Part shown: in pieces, positions 25,512 to 36,770 of the stretch
How positions within the stretch are numbered: the stretch's first letter is position 1
Layout of the letters: the number at the start of each line of letters is the position of its first letter
Assembly: GCF_002865645.1 (NCBI RefSeq)
Contig: NW_020194594.1
Coordinates: 868,001-932,000 of the forward strand
Source of the DNA: Hyaloscypha bicolor E
Taxonomy: Eukaryota; Ascomycota; Leotiomycetes; Helotiales; Hyaloscyphaceae
DNA: 64,000 bases
Direction: 5' to 3'
Notes under the pieces: model-generated
Databases searched by the model: none
Seen by the model: only the letters and a program-made list of their open reading frames with translations
Told to the model about the DNA's origin: nothing
Position numbers and translations under genes: made by a program

Positions 25512-26813
25512 AGAGTTATTGATGGAGACTTGGTGGCTGAGATTCTAGCGGCTTGGAAGAATGTGAGGTAAACACTCGAGAGTCGTTACTGCATTATATA
25601 ATATGAATGGTTTGACACCACAAAGGAGTGTAAAGATCCATACCCCCTGTGATTCAGTAGGGTGAGATCTGCAGGAAACTTTGCTTCTCAGATTAGATAT
25701 CTTCACGACAAGATATTACATCAAGAGCAATATAATTCTAAAATCAAGTCATGAGGTGTTCCCCGACCTTCTGGGGATTTGTTCCATCGTATGCTTGCCA
25801 CCGGGACATTGGCTTAATGAATTGATTTGCTTTGGGTGAATACGGAAGGGCAGTTTTGCTGAAAGTCGCCCCAATGTATGGGAGTATATCTGAACGATGA
25901 AGTAAAAAAAACCCCTCGACCGCACCATTCTACTTACACTCAAAATAATTCGGGAGGCCAACGCTTCCTTTTAAACCAAATCCACTTTATATGAGTGATC
26001 GTAGCTTCTGATAGCCTCTAATTCCATTCTTTCTTTGTCTTTAATTATAAATCAAGTTATTAGGGCCTCCTTCGCAACTTTCAAATGCTAGCATTTGCTT
26101 AGTATTCGAATACCAGCTTTGGATTATTAGGAATTTAGTGTTTCACAAATATTTGTATGCTAGCAACCATTACAAGCATTTGATTACTAGTGTTTGCTCC
26201 CATACAAATCGTAATTTTTTCTTAGAATTACTTATTATAGGTAGTTGTAAAAAAATTGAAGTATTTGAATACTAGCTTTTGCTCTTTCTAACTACTTTTA
26301 TAGCACTTCTTAAGGGACAATATTTTAATTATTATATAACTATCGCGCTTCTCGTATAATTTATTGTGAAGTTCTGCCTTAGTAGGAAAGCTATTAATTG
26401 AGATATCTCATATCCTCCAGTAACTATATAAAGGGCAGAGCGATATTATAGAGTGTGGACTGCGGGCACTCTTGCGTACGGTGGCTGAGGAACACCTCTA
26501 TGGGCTTGGTTTAGGGTAGACTGCGGAGCTTTTGTCAGTTGTAACTAATCGGGCATATACCCCTCCTTCTAAAAAATGCAAAAACAACGTTCAACCGCAG
26601 TAATCGCGATCATTATTGAGTATTTACATTTTGCGAAACACTCCTAATTTTTACAGATACTAGCTTTGAATATTGAGCATTTTTGAATGCTAGTAATGGT
26701 TGCTGGCAATTGCTAGCAATCAAAAGACGTGCATCCGTACGGAACAGGCTCTTATTAGTCAGAACTTTTGAAGTGGTTTGGGCGTATCCGATCCGACCGA
26801 TCATACATATGTA
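25512..26813. other. Intergenic with dispersed short repeats, no gene
   Basis: Moderately AT-rich DNA. Variants of AATGCTAGCA and GAATACYAGCTTT recur at about 26090-26135, 26155-26185, 26265-26290 and 26655-26725, some as inverted copies (for example GCTAGCAACCATTAC at about 26160 and CTAGTAATGGTTGCT at about 26690). No coding motif was seen. Confidence 0.4.
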
Positions 26814-29406
26814 TTAAGAAGGAATGTATCTCAGCACAAGACGATCAACTACGCCATGTTCTTCTTCCTTGCATCCCGGTAGCTGGCTCGTCACCTGGAC
26901 CGCCTTCTCAAGTCGCAACTCGATATGCTTCTCGCCGCCAGCCCGAGTGCTCCATGACACAATAGCAAGATTTTCTCTGCCCAGAGCCACTTTTGCTTCC
27001 ACAGCCTCACTCAATCGCACACGTGGCTTAAAGAGCACTTTGGCAGACCCAGGAGCGATAGGACGGATACCCGCAAGCCCAGTACAGTACTCATACACGG
27101 GCACACTACCCCAAGCATGGCAGTCCGACCGCTGCCGCACATCATCCTCCTCCCACGTTGAGAGGTTGTTAGCCAACATCGCCCGCCACGGATCCCACAC
27201 ACGCGCCCAGAACACCTCCCAGGCATCATCGCCTGCGAGGGCATATGCTCGCAGTGCGTAGAACTTCATCACGTACGAGAATTTTGAGAACTTCGGCTCC
27301 GCGAATGATTCCGTCAGGAGACGAGCACGGTCCGAAGGCGCAGCAGCACCGCAGAGCACGCCGAAAACTTGGCAGTGCTGGGAGTAAGATAAAGAGTCGG
27401 CGATGTCTGCAGTGGAGTCGGTGAAGAACCGTCCGTCGAAGCAATGGGCCTTGATCGCTTGCACAACACTCTCACCACGCGATTCATACTCGCCCGCGTA
27501 CCCAGGGCGGCCGACGTCTCGCACAAGCTTCGCAGCTTGGTTGAGGACGAACGCGTAGAGCATGCTAAAGTAGGTGTGACGGTTTGATTTCCGGCCGGAG
27601 GTGGGAACCCCTTTGTCTGGATGCTCGTCTGTTGCGCCCCATGTTGTCACCCAGTCGATATACTGCCACACATCCTCGGGCATGCCGCTGACAAGGCCCA
27701 GGTCGTCGATGTGCGACTCGAAGAAGTCGAGCACGCCATCGATACGGGGCAGGAAGGAATGGGCATATGATGTATCGCCGAAGAAGAGGTGGTGATCGCA
27801 TACTTGGAGGATCCAGTAGAGGGGAAATCCAGCGATGATTTGCGGTACATGTGATGGGAAACGGGACTGTGTGAGACCTTCGGGAGTGACTGAAGACGCA
27901 AAGTTGGTGATAGCTTGGCGCATCAACAGATCGTCCCCTGATAGGAGGTAGTGGAACAGCCCAACTGAGCGTGAGTCGCCAGAGTATCTGTTCTTGTGAT
28001 TAGTTGCCATGTCACCACTCTGAACTGGACAGATTTCAGTGTCGACTCACTGGAGCTGCTCGTAGAAAGGGCAGTCCGAATACCCGTCAAACATACAGTT
28101 CCGCATCGTTCTGATGGATACATCCCATATTTGCTCGCTGTGCTTATCTCCGGGCTCCTTCCAGCTTGCCTTCACTGCGAGAGGGTAGTTCACCTGGGTG
28201 GCGTCAAAGGAGAGCAGCTGAGCAGGCTCCGGCCCAACTGAGATTTCCAGTCGTAGAATACGGAATGTCCGAAACCAGAACGGCTCATATGTTACGGTCT
28301 GGCCGTGTGGAAGGTCCAAGATCAATTCATCATAGGGGCCGATAAGATGCCCCTTTTCCGCATCCAGGCGATCGGCTTTGGTTCGAAAGAAAGGGTAATT
28401 ACGAGGTTCGAGCTCGTAGCCTTCCGAGTAAGTAACCCTGAGTCTGATCTGAGACCGCTTCGCCTTCGCCCTGAAGGTCCATTGTAGGAAGGCTGTGGAA
28501 TGGACATGTGCCTGCACTTCCAAAGCATGCGATGATCCTCCTGGAAGAATTATCGTCCTGTTTGCTGCGAGATGGGCAGTCCAGTCATTGATAGAGGCAG
28601 TGCTCTGGCAGGCTCTGACGGTGCTGACGGCAACTGGACTTTCTTCGGCCATAGGGATAGCACGTGGACGAAGGCGCCAGGGAAGAAGGTCGCCATTCAG
28701 CGTCTTCATACCATACAACACAGGCGTGATCCATGGGTTTGGGATGGTAGGAGCAATGCGCTCGCTGATCTGTCGCGGAGATGATAGAGGTCAGTAGAAG
28801 TTTCAATGACACCATATATATGGCATTGGGGGAGCTAACATGGAGGAAGCCGTCGTCGACCAATCCCATGGGAAACAAGATGCTGTCGTCCACTTGGGCC
28901 TGCCAGTCCACGCCTGAGGTGAGCTCCAGGACGGCTGCTCCCGCCTCCAACTCCACACTACCAACGACCGTCAAGCCTGCATGGGTTGTCCTCTCAAACG
29001 GCATCGCACCCCTCGAGGCTGCGAAGTACTGAAGTACCTCAAAACGAATCTCATTGCTGCCGCTCCCAAGATACGGTGCAATATCGAGCGTATCATAATG
29101 CCAGATCAACAAACTGCTCCTCGCTGGTCCTACCGCGACGCGGATCCTATTGATGTAGAGCTTGTATCGGGTGTCTGCAGAGAAGTGCAACAACGTACGA
29201 GTTGCAGGAGTGTCGAGGTTGAACTTGCGACGGAATCTGACAATTCGTCCGGCTGTGTTGCTCTTGGAGGAATCTACCCAACCAGGGACCCAAATCCAGT
29301 TTGCCTGGAGCTTGTTGATGGTCTACATGTTGTTGTCAATAGCATCTGGGCCCAACGTTGGGCGGGAGGCGTGCGCTCCTACTTTTTGCTCCTCGTCTGT
29401 CACCAT
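26814..29406 (-). CDS. Alpha-L-rhamnosidase, GH78
   Basis: Exons 29383-29406, 28840-29322, 28051-28769 and 26814-27987 give 799 residues. Introns are 60, 70, 63 bp. It releases terminal L-rhamnose from plant glycosides or pectin side chains. Family blocks: NWIWVPGWVDSS and LHFSADTRYKLYIN (N-terminal beta domain), MPFERTTHAGL, then the (alpha/alpha)6 catalytic block DGYSDCPFYEQLQYSGDSRS and a C-terminal beta-domain ending in a cysteine-poor tail. The first exon is only 24 bp: an in-frame TAG follows the start by 27 codons, and removing gtagga...tag (60 bp) joins MVTDEEQK to TINKLQANWIW. No signal peptide is evident, so the enzyme may be intracellular. The gene is divergent from a sugar transporter, suggesting uptake followed by internal hydrolysis. 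Confidence 0.92.
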
Positions 29407-30090
29407 TGTGACTAAACGTGATGATCGAGTTTGACTGTTCTTGACGGTGTTTCTCACGAACCATGCTCAGAGGCTGATTGACAATCACTACGCCACGAGG
29501 TGTTCAGAAGACTTATAACGATGACCTTGACGACATACGGCTGGGAAGACATGCTCGTTTTCGGCATATGTAACACCGAAACCAGCTTTTCCCAACGAAA
29601 AGAAAGGTAAGAATAAGTCTCCACGGCCCAAACGCAAGTGTGCGGCGTGGTGTTACAGTCAGTGAGTCGTATGAGGAACTCCTTGCTGGGAACGCGGGTC
29701 CTATCGGTGTGCATTGTCCCGCTGCCCGCCGAGCCGAAGCGGGCTCGAATTGTGCGTGAGATCTCCGCTATTATCCTACCCCCGACCATCCCCACACCCC
29801 CAAAAACGGCCATTTCTCCGCAGTCGCTTGTGACGCCTGGGGCTTTGGCCATGGATTTCTAGGGTCTTCCCCCTCAGTGGCGCGGTAATTGGCTGCCTCG
29901 GTCGAGAGATATGCCACCAGTGCGAGGCCTTGATCTCCCCGAGCTAAGCGAAGCAAGACAATATATTGCACGGCAAATACTTATATAGCCGATAGGGAAC
30001 CTACCGCAGACTGTTGGCAGCTGTTCCTCTAGCAACATCACAAAGACCTACAAAGCGGAGCCCCAGACTGCTCAGCTGCTTCTCGTCTCA
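29407..30090. promoter_or_regulatory. Divergent promoter between rhamnosidase and sugar transporter
   Basis: A 684-bp region. An inverted repeat CCCGCT/AGCGGG (29718-29723 and 29738-29743) sits in a CGG/CCG-rich stretch, and an inverted CCAAT box (ATTGG) lies at 29888-29892. A likely TATA element for the transporter is TATATAG at 29982-29988, about 100 bp before the ATG. Confidence 0.45.
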
Positions 30091-32441
30091 ATGGCAGACC
30101 AGCAAGGGAAGCGCGATAACGAAATGGTCGAGGCGGCCACGACCACCGAGGAGCAAATGCCGGCTTCAAAAGGCGAGGTGCCGTTGATGCGCTCCAAGGC
30201 GGACGAGCTTGGTGTTTGGCAGAGTGCGTTGATATTCAAGTGCGTGGGGCTCATGGCCATGACTGCAGCGTTCTGCGCGGCCCTTGATGGCTATCGTAAG
30301 ACACGCCTTACAAAAGAAGCCGCACGCCCATGAAGTGCTGACATCGCTCGTCCATAGAAATTAACCTCAATGGCGGCATTATCGCCAACAAGGGATTCAT
30401 CAAGCAGTTTAACCCCTCTAAGACCGCTGTCTTCGACGGCAAATACGTATCGGCGTGGGGTGGCATTCAATCTGCAGGCCAGTTCTTTGGCCAAGTTGTG
30501 CGTATCTCATGAGTTGCGTAGGTTATTCCAAAACACCACTGACGGATTCTCTTCCAGCTGCTTCAATATGCCACGGAAGGGCTGGGCCGTAAACCAGCAC
30601 TTTTGATTATCTGGGTGGTTCTTGTAGCGGTAAGTCTGATCCTTTCTATTACTTTGTTTGATGTTGAGTCTTCCCCGGTTTGTGGACGATACTCTGTAAT
30701 GCCTTTACTAAGGCATTCCGCTGGGTTTAGAGTATTTTTACCGAGTCATTCGCCAGCGACTGGCAACACTGGCTAGTCGCAAAGCTCCTCTCCGGTATGG
30801 GAGTTGGCATGTTGCAATCAACTATGCCTCTCTATCTATCTGAAATTGCTCCAACCCAGTTGAGAGGATTCTTCATCAATGCATACAGCTTGTAAGTCCC
30901 GTTCCCCAAAACCTACATTCCCCATATCTCCTATCCCCTTGTTTTCTCTGTTTGCAAATGCGGGCTGCTGTTTACCATGAGGCCATTCTTCTAGGTGGTT
31001 CATTGTAGGCCAACTGTTCGCGTCCGTGGCCCTCTACAGGCTCAAGGCCACGGATCCGTTGAACTACAAGACTCCTATTTATACCCAGGTGAGCTAGAAA
31101 ACTAGTTTAGCTCCGGACCCAACTCGCTGACCACTTTTCAGTGGGCGATGGTTATTCCTATTGGTATCGTCTTCGCTCTTCTCCCTGAAACACCCTGGTG
31201 GCTCGCTAGCAAAGGTAAACTCGAGAAGGCAAGGAAGGTTCTGCAACTATGCAACGGTGGCGTCGAGGGCTACGATATCGAGGAACAGATTGTTCGTTTT
31301 CCCCAACCCACTTGGATACCTGTTCTCCTGTGCTAAGTACTTGTGCTGACTTAATTATAGGAAGTCATGACCTCCACGGTCAGGATAGAACGCCAAACTG
31401 CCGAACTAAACAAGGAGGTCGGGAGTTGGGCTATCTTCCAAGGCCGGAATCTCCTACGATTCGTCATCGCCGGATGGCCGAAAATTACCCAGCAGTTTGT
31501 CGGCTTAACCGTGTTTAATACGTTCGCTGTGTACTTCTGTAAGTGACTGTAATTCTGGACATTTCAGCTATCCCAGTCTAACTCAGCTTTATAGTCCAAT
31601 ACGCCGGCAACAAGAACCCTTTCCTCGTTACTGTTATCCTCTCCTGTGTGCAATTGCTCTCAATGATTCTCACTTGCACGCTCACCGACTCCATTGGCCG
31701 ACGGCCACTTACCGTCTATCCCTACGCCATCACAGTCGTGTCCGTCTTGTGTCTAGGAATCATCGGCTGCTTTGACTACACTACCAAGGCACTAGGCTCC
31801 CTCCTTGTCAGTCCACCCTCCTAACAATATCCCAAAATCTGCCCTTCCTCAAAGCTATCCAACTGACTGCTCGGTTCCCAGATCTTCTTTGCCTGCCTAG
31901 CTACCTTCTCGACTACCGGCGCATCAGCTATTGGCTATGCGTACGCCGCCGAAATACCCATGCAGCGCCTGCGAGCCCGCACTGCGGCCTGGTCGCTCGC
32001 ATCGTCTAATCTCATCGGTATCATGTTCAGCTTTTGCACACCGTTGATGATCAACCATGGCACCACTAAATGGGGCGTCAAGACGGGCTTCTTGTAAGTG
32101 CATCCAGTTGCCATACGTCATGCTTTGGGGGTGGGATGGGTAGTACGGTTATTAATTCTGTACGTAGCTTTGCGGGCACAGGTTTCATCTCTGTTGTTAT
32201 TGCTTGGTTCATCCTCCCAGAGGTGGCGCGCCGGACACCAGGTGAAATCGACGAGTTGTAAGTTTGCTTTTCATGACCGACTCGTGCCGGGCTCGTCTTG
32301 TGCGCTTCAGAGAGACAACTAACGTTTTCGGTGCTTGGTAGATTCGAAAGAAAGATTAACCTCCGGAAATTTGACAAGTATGTCACGGACGTTCAGATTC
32401 GTGCAGTTGAGCTACACGGGGATGAAAATGCAATGGCTTAG
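30091..32441 (+). CDS. MFS sugar transporter (sugar porter family, maltose-permease-like)
   Basis: Eleven exons: 30091-30295, 30358-30497, 30558-30629, 30731-30891, 30995-31088, 31142-31291, 31361-31538, 31595-31806, 31882-32093, 32168-32257, 32342-32441; 537 residues, with all joins in frame. Sugar-porter marks: DGYQINLNGGIIANKGF near the first TM segment, PETPWWLASKGK after TM6, QQFVGLTVFNTF in TM7, DSIGRRPLTVY between TM8 and TM9, and MQRLRARTAAWS with PEVARRTPGEIDELFERK at the end. It is a plasma-membrane proton-coupled sugar carrier of the maltose/alpha-glucoside-like branch. Specificity cannot be read, but divergence from GH78 points to rhamnosides or other glycosides. The intron-6 donor (gttcgt) is weak. 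Ten introns is a high count. Confidence 0.93.
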
Positions 32442-32693
32442 ACGTTATGGATGAGTAGGGCAAACCGAGAGGCGTGATATAAGGTATCTTAAGGCAAAGG
32501 CATATGAATTAGTTATACTGGATAAATAATCGTTGTTGTGAAACCTGAGTCTGTACCTGAGTCTGCGTGCTCGCCAAAGCCAGTAAACGTCGCTTATCGT
32601 TGAAGATGAATTTATTAACCGGATTAGAAATTTTATATCCCCTAGAGGGGACTCATATTTCAACCATTTTTTACAATAAAATTACAGGTTTCA

Positions 32694-35600
32694 TTAAAGT
32701 AATCCAGGTGCAAATTGTATTGTAGCAAGAGTCAGAGCTTCAAATGCAAGAATGAATGAGGCAACCGCAAATCCGTCTGATATGCTTCCATGCTTGACCG
32801 ACCAAGAAATGCCAAAAACCAAACTAATTACGAAGCCCATCAAACCCCAGAAACAAATCCTACGAACACTGAAACCGTCTTGGAGGTAAAGACCCCAGCC
32901 GGTAAACATGTCTGGCGGCTCTCCTCGTTCTGGACGCCTTTCTATGCGCTTTGGGAGTTGGTTTAGGCAAACAGTACTGTTGCGGCAAAAACCAGGGTCC
33001 TTGAACCGGTGTGTTAGGAACCCGCTGCTAACGGGTGGAACTAAACCCGGTGGCCTAGGAACAAAGCGATAGTGACGGTCCACTGAAGAAGGCAGTTGGT
33101 TTGGCTGTAGGCCATCTACCTCTTGGTTTTCGTGCAGTGTAAACTAAAGATAATCAGCACTTGCCAAGACAAGGTGTATGGTCTCAAAAAGTATCCATTT
33201 ACTTTAACGAAGGTGATATTTTGAAGGCTTTTGAGACTGATAACCTTGTGGATCCAGTTTCTCCTGGAAAAATACCGGGTCCGCAAGCAAGTAAACAACT
33301 GCTAGTCTGAGACTACTGGAGTCAGGTCCAAGTCATCTCGAGTGACCAAAAGCTTCGAATCATTGATGCACAGAAGAACATAGTCAGCCGTCACGGGACT
33401 GCTAGTTGTTGGTGCCCGGGGAGTAGCGCTAGAGCTTGTTATTAGTGGAATACCACTGCTAGAGCTCTGTCCACTTGGTTGGCTGGACGAGGATAATGGG
33501 CCGTGCGCTCTTTTGGATGACGGAGTTTTCAATGGCGAATTCTTGGGCGAATCTGTGGCCGGATGGTTCCCAGATGGGTTTACTTGCACTCCCGTCGGAC
33601 TGCCGTCCGCTTGGTCTCCACTACGGCTTCGAAATGTCCTATCTAGATCAAGCAATATGTTTAAAAAGAAAATGCTAATAAGGACGAGGAACATCTTGAT
33701 TGCATCAAGGAAGGGGCCCGATAGTCCGAGCAGTTCCACTAAAACGACGACACAGGCAACTTCTAATCTCCTGGCTAATTCATCTATGGCACCTGCTCGG
33801 TATTCCATAAAGGAGTCGTTTCCCCTGTAGCCGCAAGACTGTGATGAGTATGAGCAAGCGATAATCACGACCAGATCTCAGAACTTACGCAAGTCCAATG
33901 AAGACGAAACTGTTTGGGGACAATATCTAATTGAGCGGGCACAGTTACAGGCTGAGGCTTTCTAGCCACAAGACTTTTCTTTCGTACCCGAGAGAAGGTG
34001 GCAGTTGGTGAGGCAGGCTTGAGGCTCATACCAAGCTCAAGCGGCGGAGAGGGCGGTGGTCTTCGATTTACTTCCCTTGAATTGATATCAAACCAGGTTG
34101 CTTCAATAACTCGATCGCGTACATCAAGTGCTTCGCCGTCCATAATGCCATATATGTAACTCTCGCCAACTAGTTGGTATGTACCAAACAGATCTTTTCG
34201 AAGTAAAATGGGAACATTACAACCAAAAAGAATGCAAATACCTGTGAGACATGTTAGTCTGACCTGAATCAATGTTGCGGTAAAGTTTTCAACTTACAAT
34301 CACCTATCTCGGCGTGAGAAGGGGCAATTCCTAGCCTCCCTTGTCTGGTCTTGATTGAAGATCTGTCCCATATTACAGCTTGGGCTCGGCGCCAAAATTC
34401 GCTCTTGATAGATCCAGGCTCGTCAAACTGGATTTGATCGACAATGACGACGCTAGATTCGCCGATTCCATGCAGGGTCGCTTCGAATGCCCTGGAATAG
34501 TATGACGGGCACTTAGTGCCTTGAGGCCCACGTCCAGCCACAAGAGTGTGCCATATCGCCTCTGGGACTGTGTCTTTTGACATGCCACCAAATTTGAGCC
34601 ATTCTGTTGGCATATTTCCATCCCAAGCTGGAGAGGTGATTGCATCGACGGAATCGACAGTCACTCCCATGACATGCAGTCCCTTTTCGCCCCCAGCAAT
34701 GCGCCATCCTTTCTGAACTTTGAGCTTGCCGGATGCGCTGTAAGTGCGAGGTTGCCCTGGTGGGCTCACAAACGGATCTGCATTCACTCGAACAGCCTCA
34801 GGCCATTCATTCTTACTGCGCACGCCGAATGCCAGGCGATCTAAAGTGCAAATCCAAGATGAGAGGTTTGACCCTGCACCGCCAGGCGCCCAAGGTTGAA
34901 AGATAATATCAAGAGAGCCCGATTTGGAGATGGCGAAGCTAACAAATTCATCACACAGCTGTGAAAAGTCCTTCGAATAGTCAATGCTGATATGAATTTG
35001 GCCATCCTGGACTGTGTCTATGCTCTGGTTCGATTCCAAGATTCTGCTTCGGATTGCCGTAGTTTCATGGACTTCGAGGTATGCGGAGGCTGCCTGAAGA
35101 CTCTGAGCTCCTTGATCCGGAGGTCCTGCCCGGCTCGTGTCGCCTTGGGTCTCGTCTATCGACGCGGTTTCGAATTCCTGTTCGCTAAATTCCTGGGTCT
35201 TTGGCCATCTTTCAGTATCATTCGCTAGTCCAAGGAGAGCAAATATACGGTCATGAGGATCCGTAGACTGAAATAGGGACAATGTCGTAACGAGGGTCTC
35301 CAATGACAGTGACGGGCTTTGGATCTTCCCAAGCTCATTTCTTTTGAAGATCCGATTCACGATGTCCACAAGGCGGCTTGCACCAAATTCCGTGACTGGG
35401 CCGTATTCCATACAGATTTGAGATTTGCGAACAAGGAGAGCGAGACACGAGTCAAGCTGCGTCCAGTCTATGGTATTGGCGCTGCACCAGATTGTTGCCC
35501 TTTGAGCCACAGCTATCTCTTGAACGACCCATATTCGGCTGAATCAGGGCAAGCAGATAAGGCGTACTACAGCTCTCCATTCTTCGTCGAAGCTAGAATC

Positions 35601-36086
35601 TCGAACGAGGCTATCTAGGTCTGAAACTTGGCCTAGTTTTCCGATGAACTGCATGGCGGTTCTGCTACTCTCGTCTTCTTGGCCTAGCCAAACGCAGACT
35701 CTGGAAGCACATTGAAAGATGTCCCGAATTAATGAAACCTGATGGCGCCTTTCTTCTATATCCCTCTGGTTGATGCATATTGCGTCAATCCAGAGGGCTC
35801 TCTCATGATTCTTCAACCGAAGGAATTGAAGAGCTTCGTGAAGATTGCCAGGGATTGAATATAGACGGCCATCCACCATGACGTCGACCCATGTGAGGTC
35901 TGGATTCCTCCAGGTGTATGACAAGGCCTCATAACTTCTGGTGAAATCTGTAGTTGACACGATGCGACAGCGGATGGGATCGTTTTCGGTCTCTGCTGGC
36001 TGGAGCAGAGCGAGGCGAAATCCGTTCTTCGGGATTGGAGAATGCTGGTATACATGATCATCACGGAATAACCGTGCGGGCCGCAT
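32694..36086 (-). pseudogene. HET-domain (heterokaryon incompatibility) gene with two in-frame stops
   Basis: Segments 34298-36086, 33889-34241, 33203-33838 and 32694-33143 join in frame through canonical introns (56, 50, 59 bp) to 1076 codons. The HET domain is clear: YEALSYTW (residues 52-59), IPGNLHEALQFLR, LWIDAICINQRD (98-109), VCVWLG, then FSRIWVVQEIAVAQRATIWC, and later CNVPILLR and YIYGIMDGEAL. The C-terminal part has a TM helix, then YVLLCINDSKL, LFTCLRTRYFSRR, a GWGLYLQDG block and further TM segments, as in fungal HET proteins with a membrane-anchored tail. Codon 181 is TGA (35544-35546), exactly where the family has the aromatic residue before the FSRIWVVQE block. A TAG (33302-33304) interrupts SD-QLF. 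Both flanks of each stop stay conserved in the same frame, so introns do not explain them. Confidence 0.75.
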
Positions 36087-36770
36087 TTCGACAAGTTCAA
36101 AATAATATGTCAAAGAATCGGGCCTCAAGGTTTGGGAAAATGCAGTCCTTTAGACCGCGAAAAAAAAAAAGAAGAGACAAAAAACATTAAGAGAAAAGGG
36201 CGACTTGCTTTCAGCTGGTCAGCTGGTTTCAGCCACACCAATAGTGGTTGTATCTGTCCAATGAAGCTGTGAGGGGCGTTCGAAGGGTCAAGTGCAGGCG
36301 AGCCAAGGCCGATTAAGAATACCTCAGCTGCTGCGCCTCTGCGATAGGCCAATGCCGTCCCACTAGAGAATCTCGATTAAAACCATCTGGTTGTCGGATG
36401 TTAATCAAACTTGGAAAAAAAAACGTTTTCGTTCGGACGAGCACTGTTCGCGCCGGCTATTGCCCATACTGTAGGGGCACCCCACCTTCGCCTCACAAAA
36501 CCCAACCTGGCACACCCTGTAAAGCAGCTGTGCTTACCTTTGCGAACAGAATCACATTTCGGGCAAATTAGGAATCGAGGTAAACAGCGATCTATACAGA
36601 AACTTCTGGACCACATTGCCGTGGATTATCACCCGGAAATAAATAATCCACCTGGAATTAAATTCTAAGAATGAAATTGTCTAATGCAATTTGATCCCAA
36701 AATGATTCGCTTAAAATAGGGGGTTCTCGTCATCCGTTATGCGCCTGAGCCGTATGAAAGAGCGCCCTTC
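36087..36770. other. Intergenic between HET and modin-like pseudogenes
   Basis: No gene recognised. A run of about ten A with nearby A-rich stretches lies at 36160-36200, upstream of the HET start. Confidence 0.4.

Noticed and set aside
33302..35546. Stop-codon readthrough, selenocysteine or recoding in the HET gene
   Set aside because: Two different stops (TGA and TAG) at ordinary positions with no recoding structure seen; nonsense mutation is simpler.
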